DNA from: Lycorma delicatula
Taxonomy: Eukaryota > Arthropoda > Insecta > Hemiptera > Fulgoridae
Reading direction: 5' to 3'
Length of the DNA: 64,000 nt
Assembly (NCBI RefSeq): GCF_047948215.1
Contig: NC_134457.1
Coordinates: 85,350,898-85,414,897 of the forward strand
Below, one piece after another: positions 13,296-24,006 of the stretch. The notes beneath the pieces were generated by a model. That model worked only from the letters and a program-made list of their open reading frames with translations, did no database searches and was not told the origin of the DNA. The position numbers and the translations under genes were made by a program. The first letter of the stretch is position 1; each line of letters starts with the position of its first letter.

Positions 13296-14279
13296 GTTCA
13301 AGGTAGCCGCATCAGCACAGCGGTCTACCTCCCATGCACGAGCATCCCAACTCCGCAGGGGAAGACACCACCCGCCTTGTGACGCTTCCGGTCGCCACAC
13401 CACCCTCTCCGTTCCTAGCCCTGATGGGTTTTAACGGGAGTCGTCTTTCGCCTTCTAACTTTTTATATCTCATACTAATAAGCCAGGCCTCGTTGGAATG
13501 CCACCGATGTAAATGCCTCTGTAGACATTTGCATCGATGATTTTTAAACTAAGCTTTTGCTTTCGCTGCAGGCCTCATCCGGACATCTTGAGTGTCCTAC
13601 ATCGTTTCCCTCTGAACTAGCTAATCGAGTTCACGGAAGCACGAACCCAGCGCCTAGTTCTACAATTTCGTAAATGTCTCATAATAATCGAGGCAATAGA
13701 ATAATAACATACCACCAAAAATATTATTCGCAACAACGAAATTTAGTCCTAGTTCCCTAACATTCAGTTCATACCCCTGACTTAGTTTCATTTGTGGACT
13801 CCGGTCGGTCTAACAGAGAGAGGCGGACAGAACTCCTACTCCCACTCAGCTCCACCGCAGATCCGCATGACATTTACTTTCATTACTACCATCTTTGAGA
13901 TGCCGGTACACCTCACCGATGCATGGGAATCAATGCCCGAGCAGTGCAGTCGCCATCCCGCCGACAGTGATGTTTGCATATTCAAAAATTGCTCTCGTCA
14001 AAAGGACGCTACACGTCACGGCTGCATGGTTTCCCACACCCTCGGCAGTGCAGTTCCGCCGGTAGCTAACATTAACAATAATCGCCATTACATTTACTGA
14101 CTAACCGTGGCTCGATGCCAACACACCTACCTCCGACCAATCAACTGTCCAGGCGGTCCCTAGCCACCCGGGGTGCTACTCTATTTATACCTCTTTTATA
14201 CGAATGAAACCAGCCACGATAGTCCATTTTCTGCGAGTCTTCCAGTTGACTCGCAGATCAAGAAAGAAATTTACTCTCT
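13296..14279 (-). repeat. 3' noncoding region of R1-clade LINE copy 1
   Basis: This GC-rich, stop-filled segment follows the C-terminal finger of LINE copy 1 (14280-14390) on the minus strand and ends where copy 2 begins. Both strands lack protein similarity. It is assigned to the LINE by continuity; the length is approximate. Confidence 0.5.
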
Positions 14280-14507
14280 CTAGCTACCTAACAACTCTGG
14301 TACGTTCAGCCTCATACCGGGGACAAACATAAAGGACATAGTTTGCAGTGTCAACGTCCTTACAGTCTGTGCACAAGCAGCAACCCTCCTCATGTTCGGC
14401 TCCGCGACGGTCAAAAAATCAATGTCCTCATCTAGGGCCATGTACCAGATGAGGTCATGCGCCGCGGCGGGTCGGTTTGCGTTTATTTGCATAATCATCA
14501 TGCTCGA
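14280..14507 (-). pseudogene. R1-clade ORF2 with central deletion (copy 1)
   Basis: The minus-strand frame starts MIMQINANRPAAAHDLI and runs to FLTVAEPN, the typical N-terminus of an R1-clade endonuclease. Within a few codons it changes to CLCTDCKDVDTANYVLYVCP plus RYEAERTR, the C-terminal finger of ORF2 in another frame. So nearly all of the endonuclease, RT and connector (expected about 2.5 kb or more) has been lost while both ends remain. The protein cannot be functional. The start overlaps or abuts the end of ORF1, as in R1 elements. Confidence 0.8.
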
Positions 14508-15866
14508 GTCTGATTACATCCAATGGCCAACTGTTCCGCATTTTGCGCACAATTGCAGCACCTTCCCGTCTTATCGAGACCGTTACATTGAGAGGAGTCC
14601 GTTACTTTTTGAAGCGGAGCTTAGCCGATTTAATGGCTATGTTGGCAAAGGACCCAACCAACTCGTATTCTAGCTTCTATAAGCTTCATAGCTGTCTTAT
14701 TGGTAGTAACAATGGAAAGCGTTTTGGGTATATCTGTAGGCGGCGCGTATGGAGGTAATTTTAAACTCATCGCCAACCACTTGTTTGTACCGCATCACGC
14801 ACCTCCGCCTCGGTTGTATCATGATCCAAATCTTTCAGATGTACCATCGTCCTTCGATTACCTCGTGTTTTTAGGTCTATCTGTAAATCGGCTTCTCCGT
14901 CCCTAAGAAGTGTTTTAACCCTTCAGCATTTGCATGGCCTTTGACCCGAATACATAATTCATCATTGCCACCCTTCTGTAATGGTAATGCCAGTACCTTA
15001 CCGGTCTCTTCTCTAGTGAACGACCGCTTTACTGTGCGGAGAAGATCCGCATAAGATCTCCCCGCTGATTTCACCACCTTAGTATTGCTATCAGCTACCG
15101 CCGGCGTCGCCAACTTAATCACCGGGGCCATTTCACCCTGTGTTCCTACCTCCACCGGCGGCACTACCATCTTGATTTTACTAAACCGATCTTTAAAGTT
15201 ATATATCAGGATACGCTTAACAGCCGCTCCCAACTTCCTTTCTTGGAAAACAAATGTCGGGGACGGTGAGTTCAACACTACCTTTCTGACGGCCACAAGA
15301 ATGGTGCGCAACGTGTTCTCTTCACCCTCCGCGATGTCATAAAAAAGCTTATACTTTCCCCAAATTGTCTTGTCCTCAGGCCTAACATAATAACTGATTC
15401 TTCTTTTATTATGTCACCTTGCCTGACTTCTGGTACCTGTGCAGCCGTTCCCACAGATCCCCGCCGACGCTCTATGTTTCGAAATAGGGAGACATTGCCC
15501 TCAGCCAGCCCTGCATTGGCAACCAGGTGTACGTGTGTTGGTAAGTGTGTTGGCCACCTCTTGGTTGCCAACACAGTCAGTTCATCGTCGGTCAATTTCT
15601 CTTCAAATATATTCATGTCAACTGCACGTGGTTTGTCCGTTTGGGTCACCTGATTTATTTATTTTAATGGCGCTGAAATGTCTAGCAACGCTAGAATTTG
15701 TGAAATACTTTAAATTTCCGAGTATCCTCCTCTTCCGTCGACCACTGCTTCGCCTTCCGTTCTTTATCTTGTTTACCAGTTTTTTGCACATCTGGCCCAG
15801 TCGAAGTCGCAGAGAATGGTTCGTCTTCTTCCATTACTTTTCCGCTCCTCGTAGCCACCAGTGAAG
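14508..15866 (-). pseudogene. R1-clade ORF1 (gag-like), frameshifted (copy 1)
   Basis: The minus-strand ORF1 remnant begins near 15866 with MEEDEPFSATSTGPDVQK, then continues in shifted frames (15649-15278 and 15311-14877, overlapping by 34 bp at a frameshift). It includes GRSYADLLRTVKRSFTRE and VLALPLQKGGNDELCIRVKG, the conserved core of R1-type gag proteins, and then TEAEV. Further on come KLIEARIRVGW and a degraded zinc-knuckle region (RCCNCAQNAEQLAIGC) where R1 gags carry CCHC knuckles. The protein would bind element RNA. Frameshifts and stops make it a pseudogene, but its whole length is retained, unusual for a LINE that also lost most of ORF2. Confidence 0.78.
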
Positions 15867-16168
15867 TTATAAAATATTTTAACTAACACCAAAGTAATCT
15901 ACGCTCGATTCCGCATTTCCTGATACCTTACACGATGGGGTTCAGAGCACAAAAAGGGGGGGATGGTTTTTTTTTTGGGAAGGTGGTGAATAAAATGTAT
16001 TATGAATTTAGAAAAAATTTGGTGGTCCAAAAATATATCCCCAAAAAAAGGCTAAGAAATTTGGGGGCGTCAGGGGGTCGGGGAGGACCCGGTTCGGAAA
16101 GAACCGGGAGGATTTGGGTCTGGGATGTAATGGAAGTGAATTATTGAAGGAAAAATGTTCCCCCTTAT

Positions 16169-16195
16169 AAGACAGGAAGATAGTCTTCCTGTCTT
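16169..16195. other. 12-bp perfect hairpin with 3-nt loop
   Basis: AAGACAGGAAGA (16169-16180) and TCTTCCTGTCTT (16184-16195) are exact reverse complements around TAG. This is tighter than chance predicts and suggests a templated inverted duplication. Confidence 0.85.
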
Positions 16196-16778
16196 CACTT
16201 GCAAAGTAGGAATTCACTACATTATTATTGCCAATGACAATAAGATCGATGGCACAAAAACCTAATAAAAAAATCAATCCGTAATCCAAAAAACCAATTA
16301 CTGATACACGTCCACAATAACTCGGACCACAAATTCCAATTCCACGAATCAGTAAAAATCCCAAAAAAACCAATGAAAAAAGGAAAAAACGCAGTGCGAA
16401 CTTACTACAGGTCCTCACTGTATGGGGGCTCTTACTCGACTAATTGTTGATACCTGAATAGCAAGTATTACACGATAAAAGTCGATTCTTGCCGGTAAGC
16501 GTAAATAGCGCGCTCTTCAGATCTTTCTTGCAATGTAAACTGAGAATTCCTGTAGTTGATCAGGCCGGGACCGGAATTTGGTTCCTTTATAATAAAATTA
16601 TAAATATGTCTTAATTAGTAATTTTATAACTTACGTTGCCATTTTTTATGTTGTGAATTTAATTTGGGCAACGTGAATTGGGCACGTGTTCGAAACCGGT
16701 CTACTCGTTTACAACTTCAACGCCACCTAGTATTTCAATTTCTAATTATACGGCATAACTTCAAAGACATTAATTAAT

Positions 16779-16801
16779 TGTAGAGGAGAATCTCCTCTAC
16801 A
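16779..16801. other. 11-bp perfect hairpin with 1-nt loop
   Basis: TGTAGAGGAGA (16779-16789) and TCTCCTCTACA (16791-16801) are exact reverse complements separated by one A. It has the same style as the hairpin 600 bp to the left. Confidence 0.85.
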
Positions 16802-17178
16802 TTTTGTGTTTGAAAAACGTTTCTCTAAAATGCATAGATTCAGAGAAAAACGCATTTCAAAAACTTTTTCGAGTTTCAAAAATCTATGGGAGGGGGATTT
16901 AAAAAATCTGGAGTTAAGCTTCCCTCATCACCCCTAAAGCATGGACAAAAGATCAATCGGTAGGTAAGGATTTTCAAATACAACCTATTTTGATGATAAA
17001 TTGCCTGTACTACAAGTCATTTACAACTCACTGTTTTGTTTAATATGTGGTGTGATCTTCTTGGTGATAATCTCATAGGCCTTTTTTCTTACCACCAAAG
17101 CCCAATGAAGAGCGGTACTTGCATTTGCAAACAAATCTGATAAGAATTCTTAAAAGGTAATTTACTTGCAGAGTGTAG

Positions 17179-17470
17179 GTGTGGTTTTTTAATAGCGGCG
17201 CACCTGCTCACTACTGTCGTGATGCGATGAATCATTTAAATAACGCGTTTAATAAGCAATGGATTGGTCGAAACGAACCAGTAAAATGGTCACCCCGATC
17301 CGAGGCAGCGGACCTTTTCGTTTGGGGTTGGATGAAGTCGTTAGTCTATTCCGCTCGTATTGGCATACAAGAAGAATTGAGACATCGTATAATAAAAACT
17401 GGAACTACTCATACTAATAATATGGTGCTATTAGACATGTTCGGCTTGCATGGATTCGCCGAACTAAATA
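17179..17470 (+). pseudogene. Old Tc/mariner-type transposase C-terminus, interrupted
   Basis: The translation has SGAPAHYCRDAMNHLN, then KQWIGRNEPVKWSPRS and DLFVWGWMKSLVY. These match the catalytic core around the second and third acidic residues of IS630/Tc1/mariner transposases (usually DGAPxHY, WPxRSPDLTPxDFFLWG). The first of these has Ser for Asp, and the third motif reads SEAADLF, so it is inactive. The frame ends at a TA where the element at 17471-18800 inserted; likely C-terminal codons (IEQNG...) resume at 18803-18890. Confidence 0.75.
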
Positions 17471-18800
17471 CAGCGTGTCCCATATAAAACAACCCGTCAA
17501 TCACTCATCCATGAAATTTCAAAAGTCAAGCTTACTTCCTTACTCGTTACTTAAATGGACTCGTCCAACATCTGAACATCGCGGCGACGCAGTAGAACAC
17601 TACCGATAGTAACAACAATGCAATCATAACGTTCAGTGTATTGCTAGAGACAAGATGGTGTTTTCGCTAGATGAACGTGTTTTCATTGTTGAGTCGTACT
17701 TCAGTACGAAATCAGCGGTTGCAGCGCAAGATTTGTTTCGCCATAAGTACCCAGATAAACCAGCTCCTAACAAAACATCAGTATTAAGGTTAGTTGCAAA
17801 ATTTAGAGAGACTGGTTCTGTTAATAACAAGGAACACAATAGATCTGCGTCAGTGTTGAATACAGATACAGTCACTGAAATCAAAGACCGATTACTCGCC
17901 TCGCCAAATAAATCAATCAGACGTTTGTCTGCTGAAATTAATTTGTCTAAATCAACGCTTAATCGGGTGACCAAACAATTACAATTACGACCTTATCGGA
18001 TTCAAACGGTTCATCAACTTCTTGAGCCTGACAAAGAAAAACGGCAACAATATTGTCAACGGTTCCGTCGATTTCTGCGTGAGGGAATTAATGTTATGGA
18101 TTCCTTATTTTTCACAGATGAAGCACGGTTTCATTTGGATGGCTACGTAAACAGCCAAAACAGTAGAATTTGGAGCGCTGAAAATCCCCACGTTTATCAC
18201 GATAAACAGTTACACCCGCAGAAGTTGGACGTGTGGTGCGCGATATCGCGGAAGAAAATAATCGGTCCTATTTTTTTCGAGTACACCATTAATGCAGAAC
18301 GATATCAGGATATTTTATTTCAGTTCATTGCACTCTTGGAAGAGGAAGACAGACACTGCTGGCTACAACATGACGGTGCGACAACGCACTACGCCGGTTC
18401 AACTTCTGATTTCGTTGAGGAATTCTTTGGTAATCGTGTTATCAGTCGAGGCTTATGGCCACCAAGATCTCCAGATTTGACTGCGGCGGATTTTTTTCTA
18501 TGGGGTTTCCTCAAAGAAAAAGCCTACAGCAACAAACCACGAACACTTGAACAATTGAATGTCAATATTTAACAAGCTGTATTAAATATCCATCCATAAA
18601 CTTTGAAAAAAGTTGCAAGAAACGCTGTAAAAAGAATTGAAGCTTGTATTCAAGAAGATGGCGGCCACTTCCAACATTTACTCTAAATGTAAGGTAACGG
18701 ATGGTAATAATAAAAATTACATTTACATTTACACATGCCTTTTTATTATTTCAATACCTACCAATATAAGGTTGGATTGCATTTTATATGGGACATGCTG
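17471..18800 (+). mobile_element. Tc/mariner-like transposon with TIRs (1330 bp)
   Basis: Terminal inverted repeats CAGCGTGTCCCATATAAAA (17471-17489) and TTTTATATGGGACATGCTG (18782-18800) match with one difference and are flanked by TA on both sides (17469-17470 and 18801-18802), the TA duplication of this superfamily. Inside is one nearly continuous transposase frame. The element interrupts an older transposase relic, giving an insertion order. Confidence 0.93.
17655..18686 (+). pseudogene. Tc/mariner-like transposase with two C-terminal stops
   Basis: An open frame of 305 codons runs from ATG 17655 to TAA 18570-18572. Two in-frame stops (the second at 18597-18599) interrupt it before the family-typical end CIQEDGGHFQHLL at 18686. 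Residues 1-60 and about 86-117 form the paired helix-turn-helix DNA-binding part. The catalytic triad is visible: D155 (FFTDEARF), D240 (LQHDGATTHY) and D279 (DLTAADFFLWG). The last spacing is 38 residues, longer than the 34 of classical mariners. It would cut and paste the element at TA sites. Only the last 38 codons are damaged, so it is a young copy, although loss of the C-terminus probably inactivates it. Confidence 0.9.
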
Positions 18801-21515
18801 TATATTGAACAGAATGGGGAGGATAACATTAACTGCTTTGAAGAGATGTTTGCAGATTTATCAAGTAATCGTTTGATATTTAATAATTTTTAGAACTAAA
18901 CCAAAAGTATATGATTTTTATATTTTAAATCTATTTTTTATTTATTTTCTGTCCGTTATTGTTAATTTTTCTATTTGTTTTTGTTTACATTGTGTTCAAA
19001 GATCGATGACAATTTTTCTGTTTAAAATTGTATTACTTTTTCGATCCAGTTTGTGTTCTTTTTCTAATTAAAGTTATTTGTGTTTAATTTTAGTAGACGT
19101 TATTTACATAAATTTTCTCAGAATTAAATTCTCTACAAGTTAACTTGGAATTTTTATTTATTCATTGGTAAATTAACAAAGTTATTTTATTCCAGACCTA
19201 AAAAAGTTAATTTTCCGACAAAACGTTTTCGTATTTTACCCCGTTTTTCTTAGAACTTAAGTGAGATTCAGGCCTGGGACCACTTTTATTCAATTTCTTA
19301 AATCAAAAACCATAAGGAACCTTAAATTTAACTCTCGATTTGAATCCGACGAATTTTAGTACGGTTTAATTTCACAGAGGGAGCAGAAGGCAGGGCTAAA
19401 TGTTTCACGAGCTGAAACTAGCTAACGAACCGTTTTCTAACCTATTTTTATATGATCTTTTTTCTTATTTTTGGCTATAGAATCATCTCTCGAGAGATTG
19501 CCGTGCAATTTTGAATCACCTGTGTATTGTATTTTACTTAAACTTCGAAGCGGAGTACTTTTTTAATGAAAATAACAATAATTAACAAAGACGATTGAAG
19601 AGTTTAAAACATTTTTTTTTGGTGTCATTGTTATTTAATATTGAACTGTTGAAGGTGTATAATGTTATTCTGATATTCAAGATTCTTCACGAGAGAATTC
19701 TAGAAAATTAGTAGGAAAACTTAATTATTTCGTAAAAAAAAATAATTTCTGCATTCCCTTAGGCTTATATTCGAGGAGTCCCTTTACCTCCTTTCTCTAT
19801 TAGATTGTGGATACCGGTGTTTCTTTGGTGGTCGGGTTTCGGTTAACTGCATTGGAAAGGCAACGGCAAACCACTTGTAAAACCTGCCAAGAAAGTTCCA
19901 GTTGGAATCGCCAAGGGTCGAACACAACTGATCGATTACTTATTTCTTTTTTTTTATTTATGTGTACCTTGAACGGAATGCAGATGACGTTAGTTTTTTG
20001 TTTTCTTTTTACTACAGTTTTAATAGTATTATTTAAAAATTCATCAGCGGAATAATATTTTTTCCGTAAACTAAAATGTTAGTTATTTTATTTTAAATAA
20101 ATCTGTAGAAAGATTTTACAAATGATTCGACAGTATTAAAAATAAAAGCATAATAAAGCCCCCTTCTCGTAAATCTAAGTATTGAGTTATACGAAAACGG
20201 TTCTGTTGTCTGATTTAGTAAAGGTGGATATTATTTTTTTAATAATAGTGACCATTATTTACAGCAAAGATTGCACATTCATAAAATAAATATAAGGAAA
20301 AGTTAAGATGTATATGATTTATTTGACATATTTAACACGACTTTTTCCGCATTTGCGCCTCTTACGAACGGCATATTTCCAAACGGTAGAATATTTTGTA
20401 GGGATATCAATGTTTCTTTTAAAGTAATAGTAAATAAAATGAACTTCTAAAAAACGATATCATTAAACGAATATATTTTCCCGTTGCATCTTTTCTTTCT
20501 ATTTTTGAAGTCGGCACCAAAATAATGTTTAAGAAGTGATCGGGACGTACTTGCTTTTTAATTTGACTCTTGTCTTCCAAAAGTCAACATTTTAAAAATT
20601 GAAAAGTATTCTTTAAATTTTTAGGGTTGGGTTTTTTGTCGAAAATTTGTTGCATCAGTCACGTAAAATTCTTATTCTGTAAAATTTATATCGTCTAAAA
20701 TCTATTTATGAACTTCAAAAATATACAAAAGTGAAGCTAATATAAAAGGTAACAAGCGATCGTTGTACACAGTCTTTTTCGAAAAATGTTTTCTGGCGCG
20801 TTTTAAAGATTCTCTTCGGAACTAATAGGTCCTGAGTAAAATGTCGTTCGTGTAAAACGGAAAGCTTATTCGATTATCTGTAATTTTTATTGTTTCTTTA
20901 AGTTCAAATTAAAGGATGTATTCACCAAACTTTCCCAAAAACTACCGATCTTTTAAAAATTAATATTATTGATACTCATTGAAAATGCATAGAAATTGTT
21001 TTACATGTAGATGTAGAGAGATTGTATTCGATGTTTCCCGCAGGTTTTGTTTTATAAATCAATTGGGATCATCTTCACATCTTATGAATGAATTATTTTC
21101 ATCTATAAGTATAAAAGTTTTCTGTGAAACATTTTTTATAAATCTTCATATATGTGGGAAAGTCTCTCAAACGTATTGTGTATTGATTATTGTGTATATT
21201 TTTTCTTGCTAATTGAGACCTGTTGTATTTACTTATTACAATTATAATTATAGAAGCATGTAGGATTCATCTTAATTATAGCGTGAAAGGAACACAACAA
21301 AGATGTTTTTTAATAATTACAAACTAGTACGAATTTGTAGGATTTAAAAAAAGTTATAATACTTGTAGTACTTTCAAGTATAGAAAAACATAAGGAAAAT
21401 AATCTTAGCAATAAGAATATTGTATGTGATATGCTTGCAGAGGGGGTTGTATTAGCGAAGAACTTTCATTTTTCGAATTTTTCATTAAAAAAATTAACTT
21501 TTTCTACCATCTACT
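18801..21515. other. AT-rich noncoding DNA
   Basis: 18803-18890 probably holds the displaced C-terminus of the relic transposase split by the element to the left. A SINE relic lies at 19800-19940. The rest shows no coding potential or recognised repeats. Confidence 0.55.
19800..19940 (+). repeat. SINE relic related to family A
   Basis: GTGGATACCGGTGTTTCTTT followed by GGTGGTCGGGTTTC is shared, with small changes, with the middle of the two family A SINEs (21516-21798 and 22522-22819). It then diverges into AAGGCAACGGCAAACCAC, a segment those copies lack. The tRNA-like head is missing. It could be a separate SINE family that shares a central module. Confidence 0.65.
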
Positions 21516-21798
21516 TTCTTTTTCCTGTTTAGCCTCCGGTAACTACCGTTTAGATAATACTTCAGAGGATGATGTGTATGAGTGTAAATGAAGTGTAGTC
21601 TTATACATTCTCAGTTCGACTATTCCTGAGATGTGTGGTTAATTTCAAACCCAACCACCAAAGAACACCGGTATCCATGATCTAGTATTCAAATCCGTGT
21701 AAAAATATCTGGCTTTACTAGGACTTGAACGCTGGAACTCACGGCTTCCAAATCAGCTGATTTGGGAAGACGCGTTCACTAGACCAACCCGGTGGATC
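21516..21798 (-). mobile_element. tRNA-derived SINE, family A, copy 1
   Basis: On the minus strand this is a SINE with A box TGGTCTAGTG, B box-like GTTCAAGTCC, the palindrome CCAAATCAGCTGATTTGG in the position of the anticodon arm, a central module and a tail ending ACCGGAGGCTAAACAGG plus A-rich DNA. A perfect 15-bp target-site duplication, TTTCTACCATCTACT, flanks it (21501-21515 and 21799-21813). It is roughly 90% or more identical by eye to copy 2 at 22522-22819 and in the opposite orientation. Confidence 0.93.
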
Positions 21799-22521
21799 TT
21801 TCTACCATCTACTATTCTTCTTCTAATCTACTATTTTGTGTTTTAGTTAAAAATTATTCGTTTTACTGACAAAAATGGTAAAGAGAGAAAAATTGAAGGG
21901 TGTGAAATTTCCTCTAATATAATTATGTTTGTATTTTCTACGACAAATCTGTGTGAAATTTTTAGTCTTTTGAATGTTGATTAGAATTTAAAAAATTTTT
22001 TCGCGCCGAAAAATTTATTCGATTTTATTGATTTGGAAGCTAAGATTTTTTAAAAGTTTTTAATCTCACCCTCCTCTAAATGAGGAATTTACTTAAAAAT
22101 CATAATTAAGTAGTATTTTTTTTTAGGCTAAATTTATAGAACTAAATGAAAAAAGACGTATCATTTCAAGAAAATCATAATTAAGACTAGTGTTCACTTT
22201 TTGTTGAAATTACTTAAAGGATAAGCTTATGTTGACATGGGCGAGTAAAAGGGTCCTTTTCAGGTATAATTAGGTAGATTCTTTTCGTACAGTAATGTTA
22301 CAGTTATAATATCCGGGTTAATACATATGAGCAACGTAAAACCGAACCCATAATGAAACCGCTACCCAGCACTATTTATGAGACTCTTAGCACAACTAGC
22401 GCGACTAGTGGATGTGTATGTTACTACTGATTGTTGCTGCCGTTTGTAAGGTGGTTACGTGTCGATGCAGTTTACGTTTTGTTGCAGTGCAGTATTGTGA
22501 GTGCAGTTGTGTTTGTGTAAA

Positions 22522-22819
22522 CCCACCGGGTTGGTCTAGTGGTTAACGCGTCTTCCCAAATCAGCTGATTTGGAAGTGGAGAGTTACAGCGTTCAAGTCC
22601 TAGTAAAGCCAGTTATTTTTACACGGATTTGAATACTAGATCGTGGATACCGGTGTTCTTTGGTGGTTGGGTTTCAATTAACCACACATCTCACGAATGG
22701 TCGAACTGAGAATGTACAAGACTACACTTCATTTACACTCATACATATCATCCTCATTCATCCTCTGAAGAATTATCTAAACGGTAGTTACCGGAGGCTA
22801 AACAGGAAAAGAAAGAAAA
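22522..22819 (+). mobile_element. tRNA-derived SINE, family A, copy 2
   Basis: A perfect 16-bp target-site duplication, GTTGTGTTTGTGTAAA, flanks it (22506-22521 and 22820-22835). The head has A box TGGTCTAGTGG, the 18-bp perfect palindrome CCAAATCAGCTGATTTGG and a B-box-like GTTCAAGTCC. The tail includes TCATCCTCTGAAG and ACCGGAGGCTAAACAGG, ending in an A/G-rich tract. It inserted a few bases upstream of the host transposon's transposase start codon. Confidence 0.95.
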
Positions 22820-22835
22820 GTTGTGTTTGTGTAAA

Positions 22836-23858
22836 ATGCCTTATTCAATCCAGGAGATAATAGCTATAGTTGAGGCCTATATTCGTTCTGGATCGTTTGA
22901 AGAATAACGTCAAGTATTCGTAGAAAAGATTCCGAGTGACTGTATCCCAATGAAGAGTAGCATTCATGATTTAGTTAAAAAATGGCGTACAACAGGTTCG
23001 GTTTCAAATTCAAAACAAACTAGGCAACCTTCCGTTAGGATTCCACAGGCCATTGCCGATATTGAAAGGAGAATTACTGCCAGTCCAAAAAAAATCACTA
23101 CGCTAGTTATCCCGACAATCTGGCGTTAAATACACACGCCGTAAAATTCTTCATGAATTAAAATTGAAACCGTACTGTGTTATAACTGTGCAACAACTGA
23201 AGAAGAAAGACAAACCGAAACGATTATTGCAATTGGCTTCTCGAAAACATTGTTGGTGGATAAATAGACCCGATGTCGTATTTCATGTCAGATGAGGCAT
23301 GGTTTCATTTATCCGGCCATCTTAATTCGCAGAAAATCAGGTATTGGATGGCGAGGAATCCTCACGAAATATTCGATCGTTCACTTCACGATGAGAAAAT
23401 TGGTGTTTGTTGTGCCATTTCTGGTAATCGTATGGTGGGACCAGTATTTTTTGACTGGACTCTCATACAAACGTTTACCTCGCAATTTTCGAAGCCTTCT
23501 ATGCGCAATTAACTGAAAAAGAAGCTTCTTCCAACAAGACGGAGCAACGTGTCACACAACAAACGTTTCGCTGAATCGCGTTCATGCAGCTTTCACAAAT
23601 GAACGAGCAGTCAACAGAGGAGGGTAACCTCCACGTTCCCCAGAGTTGTTTACTTGCGATTTTTTTCTTTGGGGCTACTTAAGGGAGTGAGTTTATTCAT
23701 CTAATCTCCACAATGTCGATGAACTGAAGGTGAACATTCAACGAGAAATCAACGTAATTGACAACGTTTTGCGTCAGACGACTCTTAATATGATCAGTCG
23801 AGCACAAAAGTGCATCGATGCCCAGGGTGGTAATTTTGAACATATTTTTTTACAATAA
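22836..23858 (+). pseudogene. Tc/mariner-like transposase, decayed
   Basis: It starts MPYSIQEIIAIVEAYIRSG, like the N-terminus of the transposase at 17655, and then is broken by a stop at codon 24 and several frameshifts. Recognisable blocks are the HTH (KKWRTTGSVSN; IADIERRITASPKKIT), the first Asp (SDEAWFHLSGHLNSQ at about 23287), the second (QDGATCH at about 23540), and CDFFLWGYL for the third. The end is CIDAQGGNFEHIFLQ at 23858. It belongs to the same broad family as the 17.5-kb element but is much older. Confidence 0.87.
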
Positions 23859-24006
23859 GGCATTTACAATAAATGCAACTTTTAAATTACGTTTTATGTT
23901 TTTCTTATTTAATTTATTCGTATCATTCATAAAATTCCATTCCAACATAACCTACCGATTCTGCAGCGGTTACGTTATGGGTTCGGTTTTATGTTGCTTC
24001 CTGTAT

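Larger units (their letters stand above)
15867..17178. other. Noncoding DNA; partly LINE 5' region
   Basis: The right part of the R1 copy may extend here as 5' UTR, but no boundary is visible. At 15935-16140 the sequence is unusually rich in G and A/T homopolymers. A 136-codon open frame on the minus strand (16418-16008) is hydrophobic and low in complexity, with no recognised motif, and I do not call it. Two tight hairpins are listed separately. Confidence 0.5.
22321..24006 (+). mobile_element. Tc/mariner-like transposon with long TIRs, carrying a SINE
   Basis: The left end has ATACA...GCAACGTAAAACCGAACCCA (from 22321) and the right end its reverse complement with few changes (to 24006). 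The TIRs extend about 45 bp and are flanked by TA (22319-22320 and 24007-24008). A decayed transposase lies at 22836-23858. A SINE with its own duplication lies between the left TIR and the transposase start; without it the element would be about 1.37 kb. Confidence 0.9.

Noticed and set aside
13792..14100. 102-codon frame on the + strand
   Set aside because: It is antisense to the 3' region of R1 copy 1 and shows no motif.
16008..16418. 136-codon hydrophobic frame on the minus strand
   Set aside because: Composition follows the homopolymer-rich DNA; no known motif and no support from context.
18655..18672. AAGATGGCGGC, matching the YY1/Pho consensus
   Set aside because: It encodes the EDGGHF end of the transposase, so coding constraint explains it.
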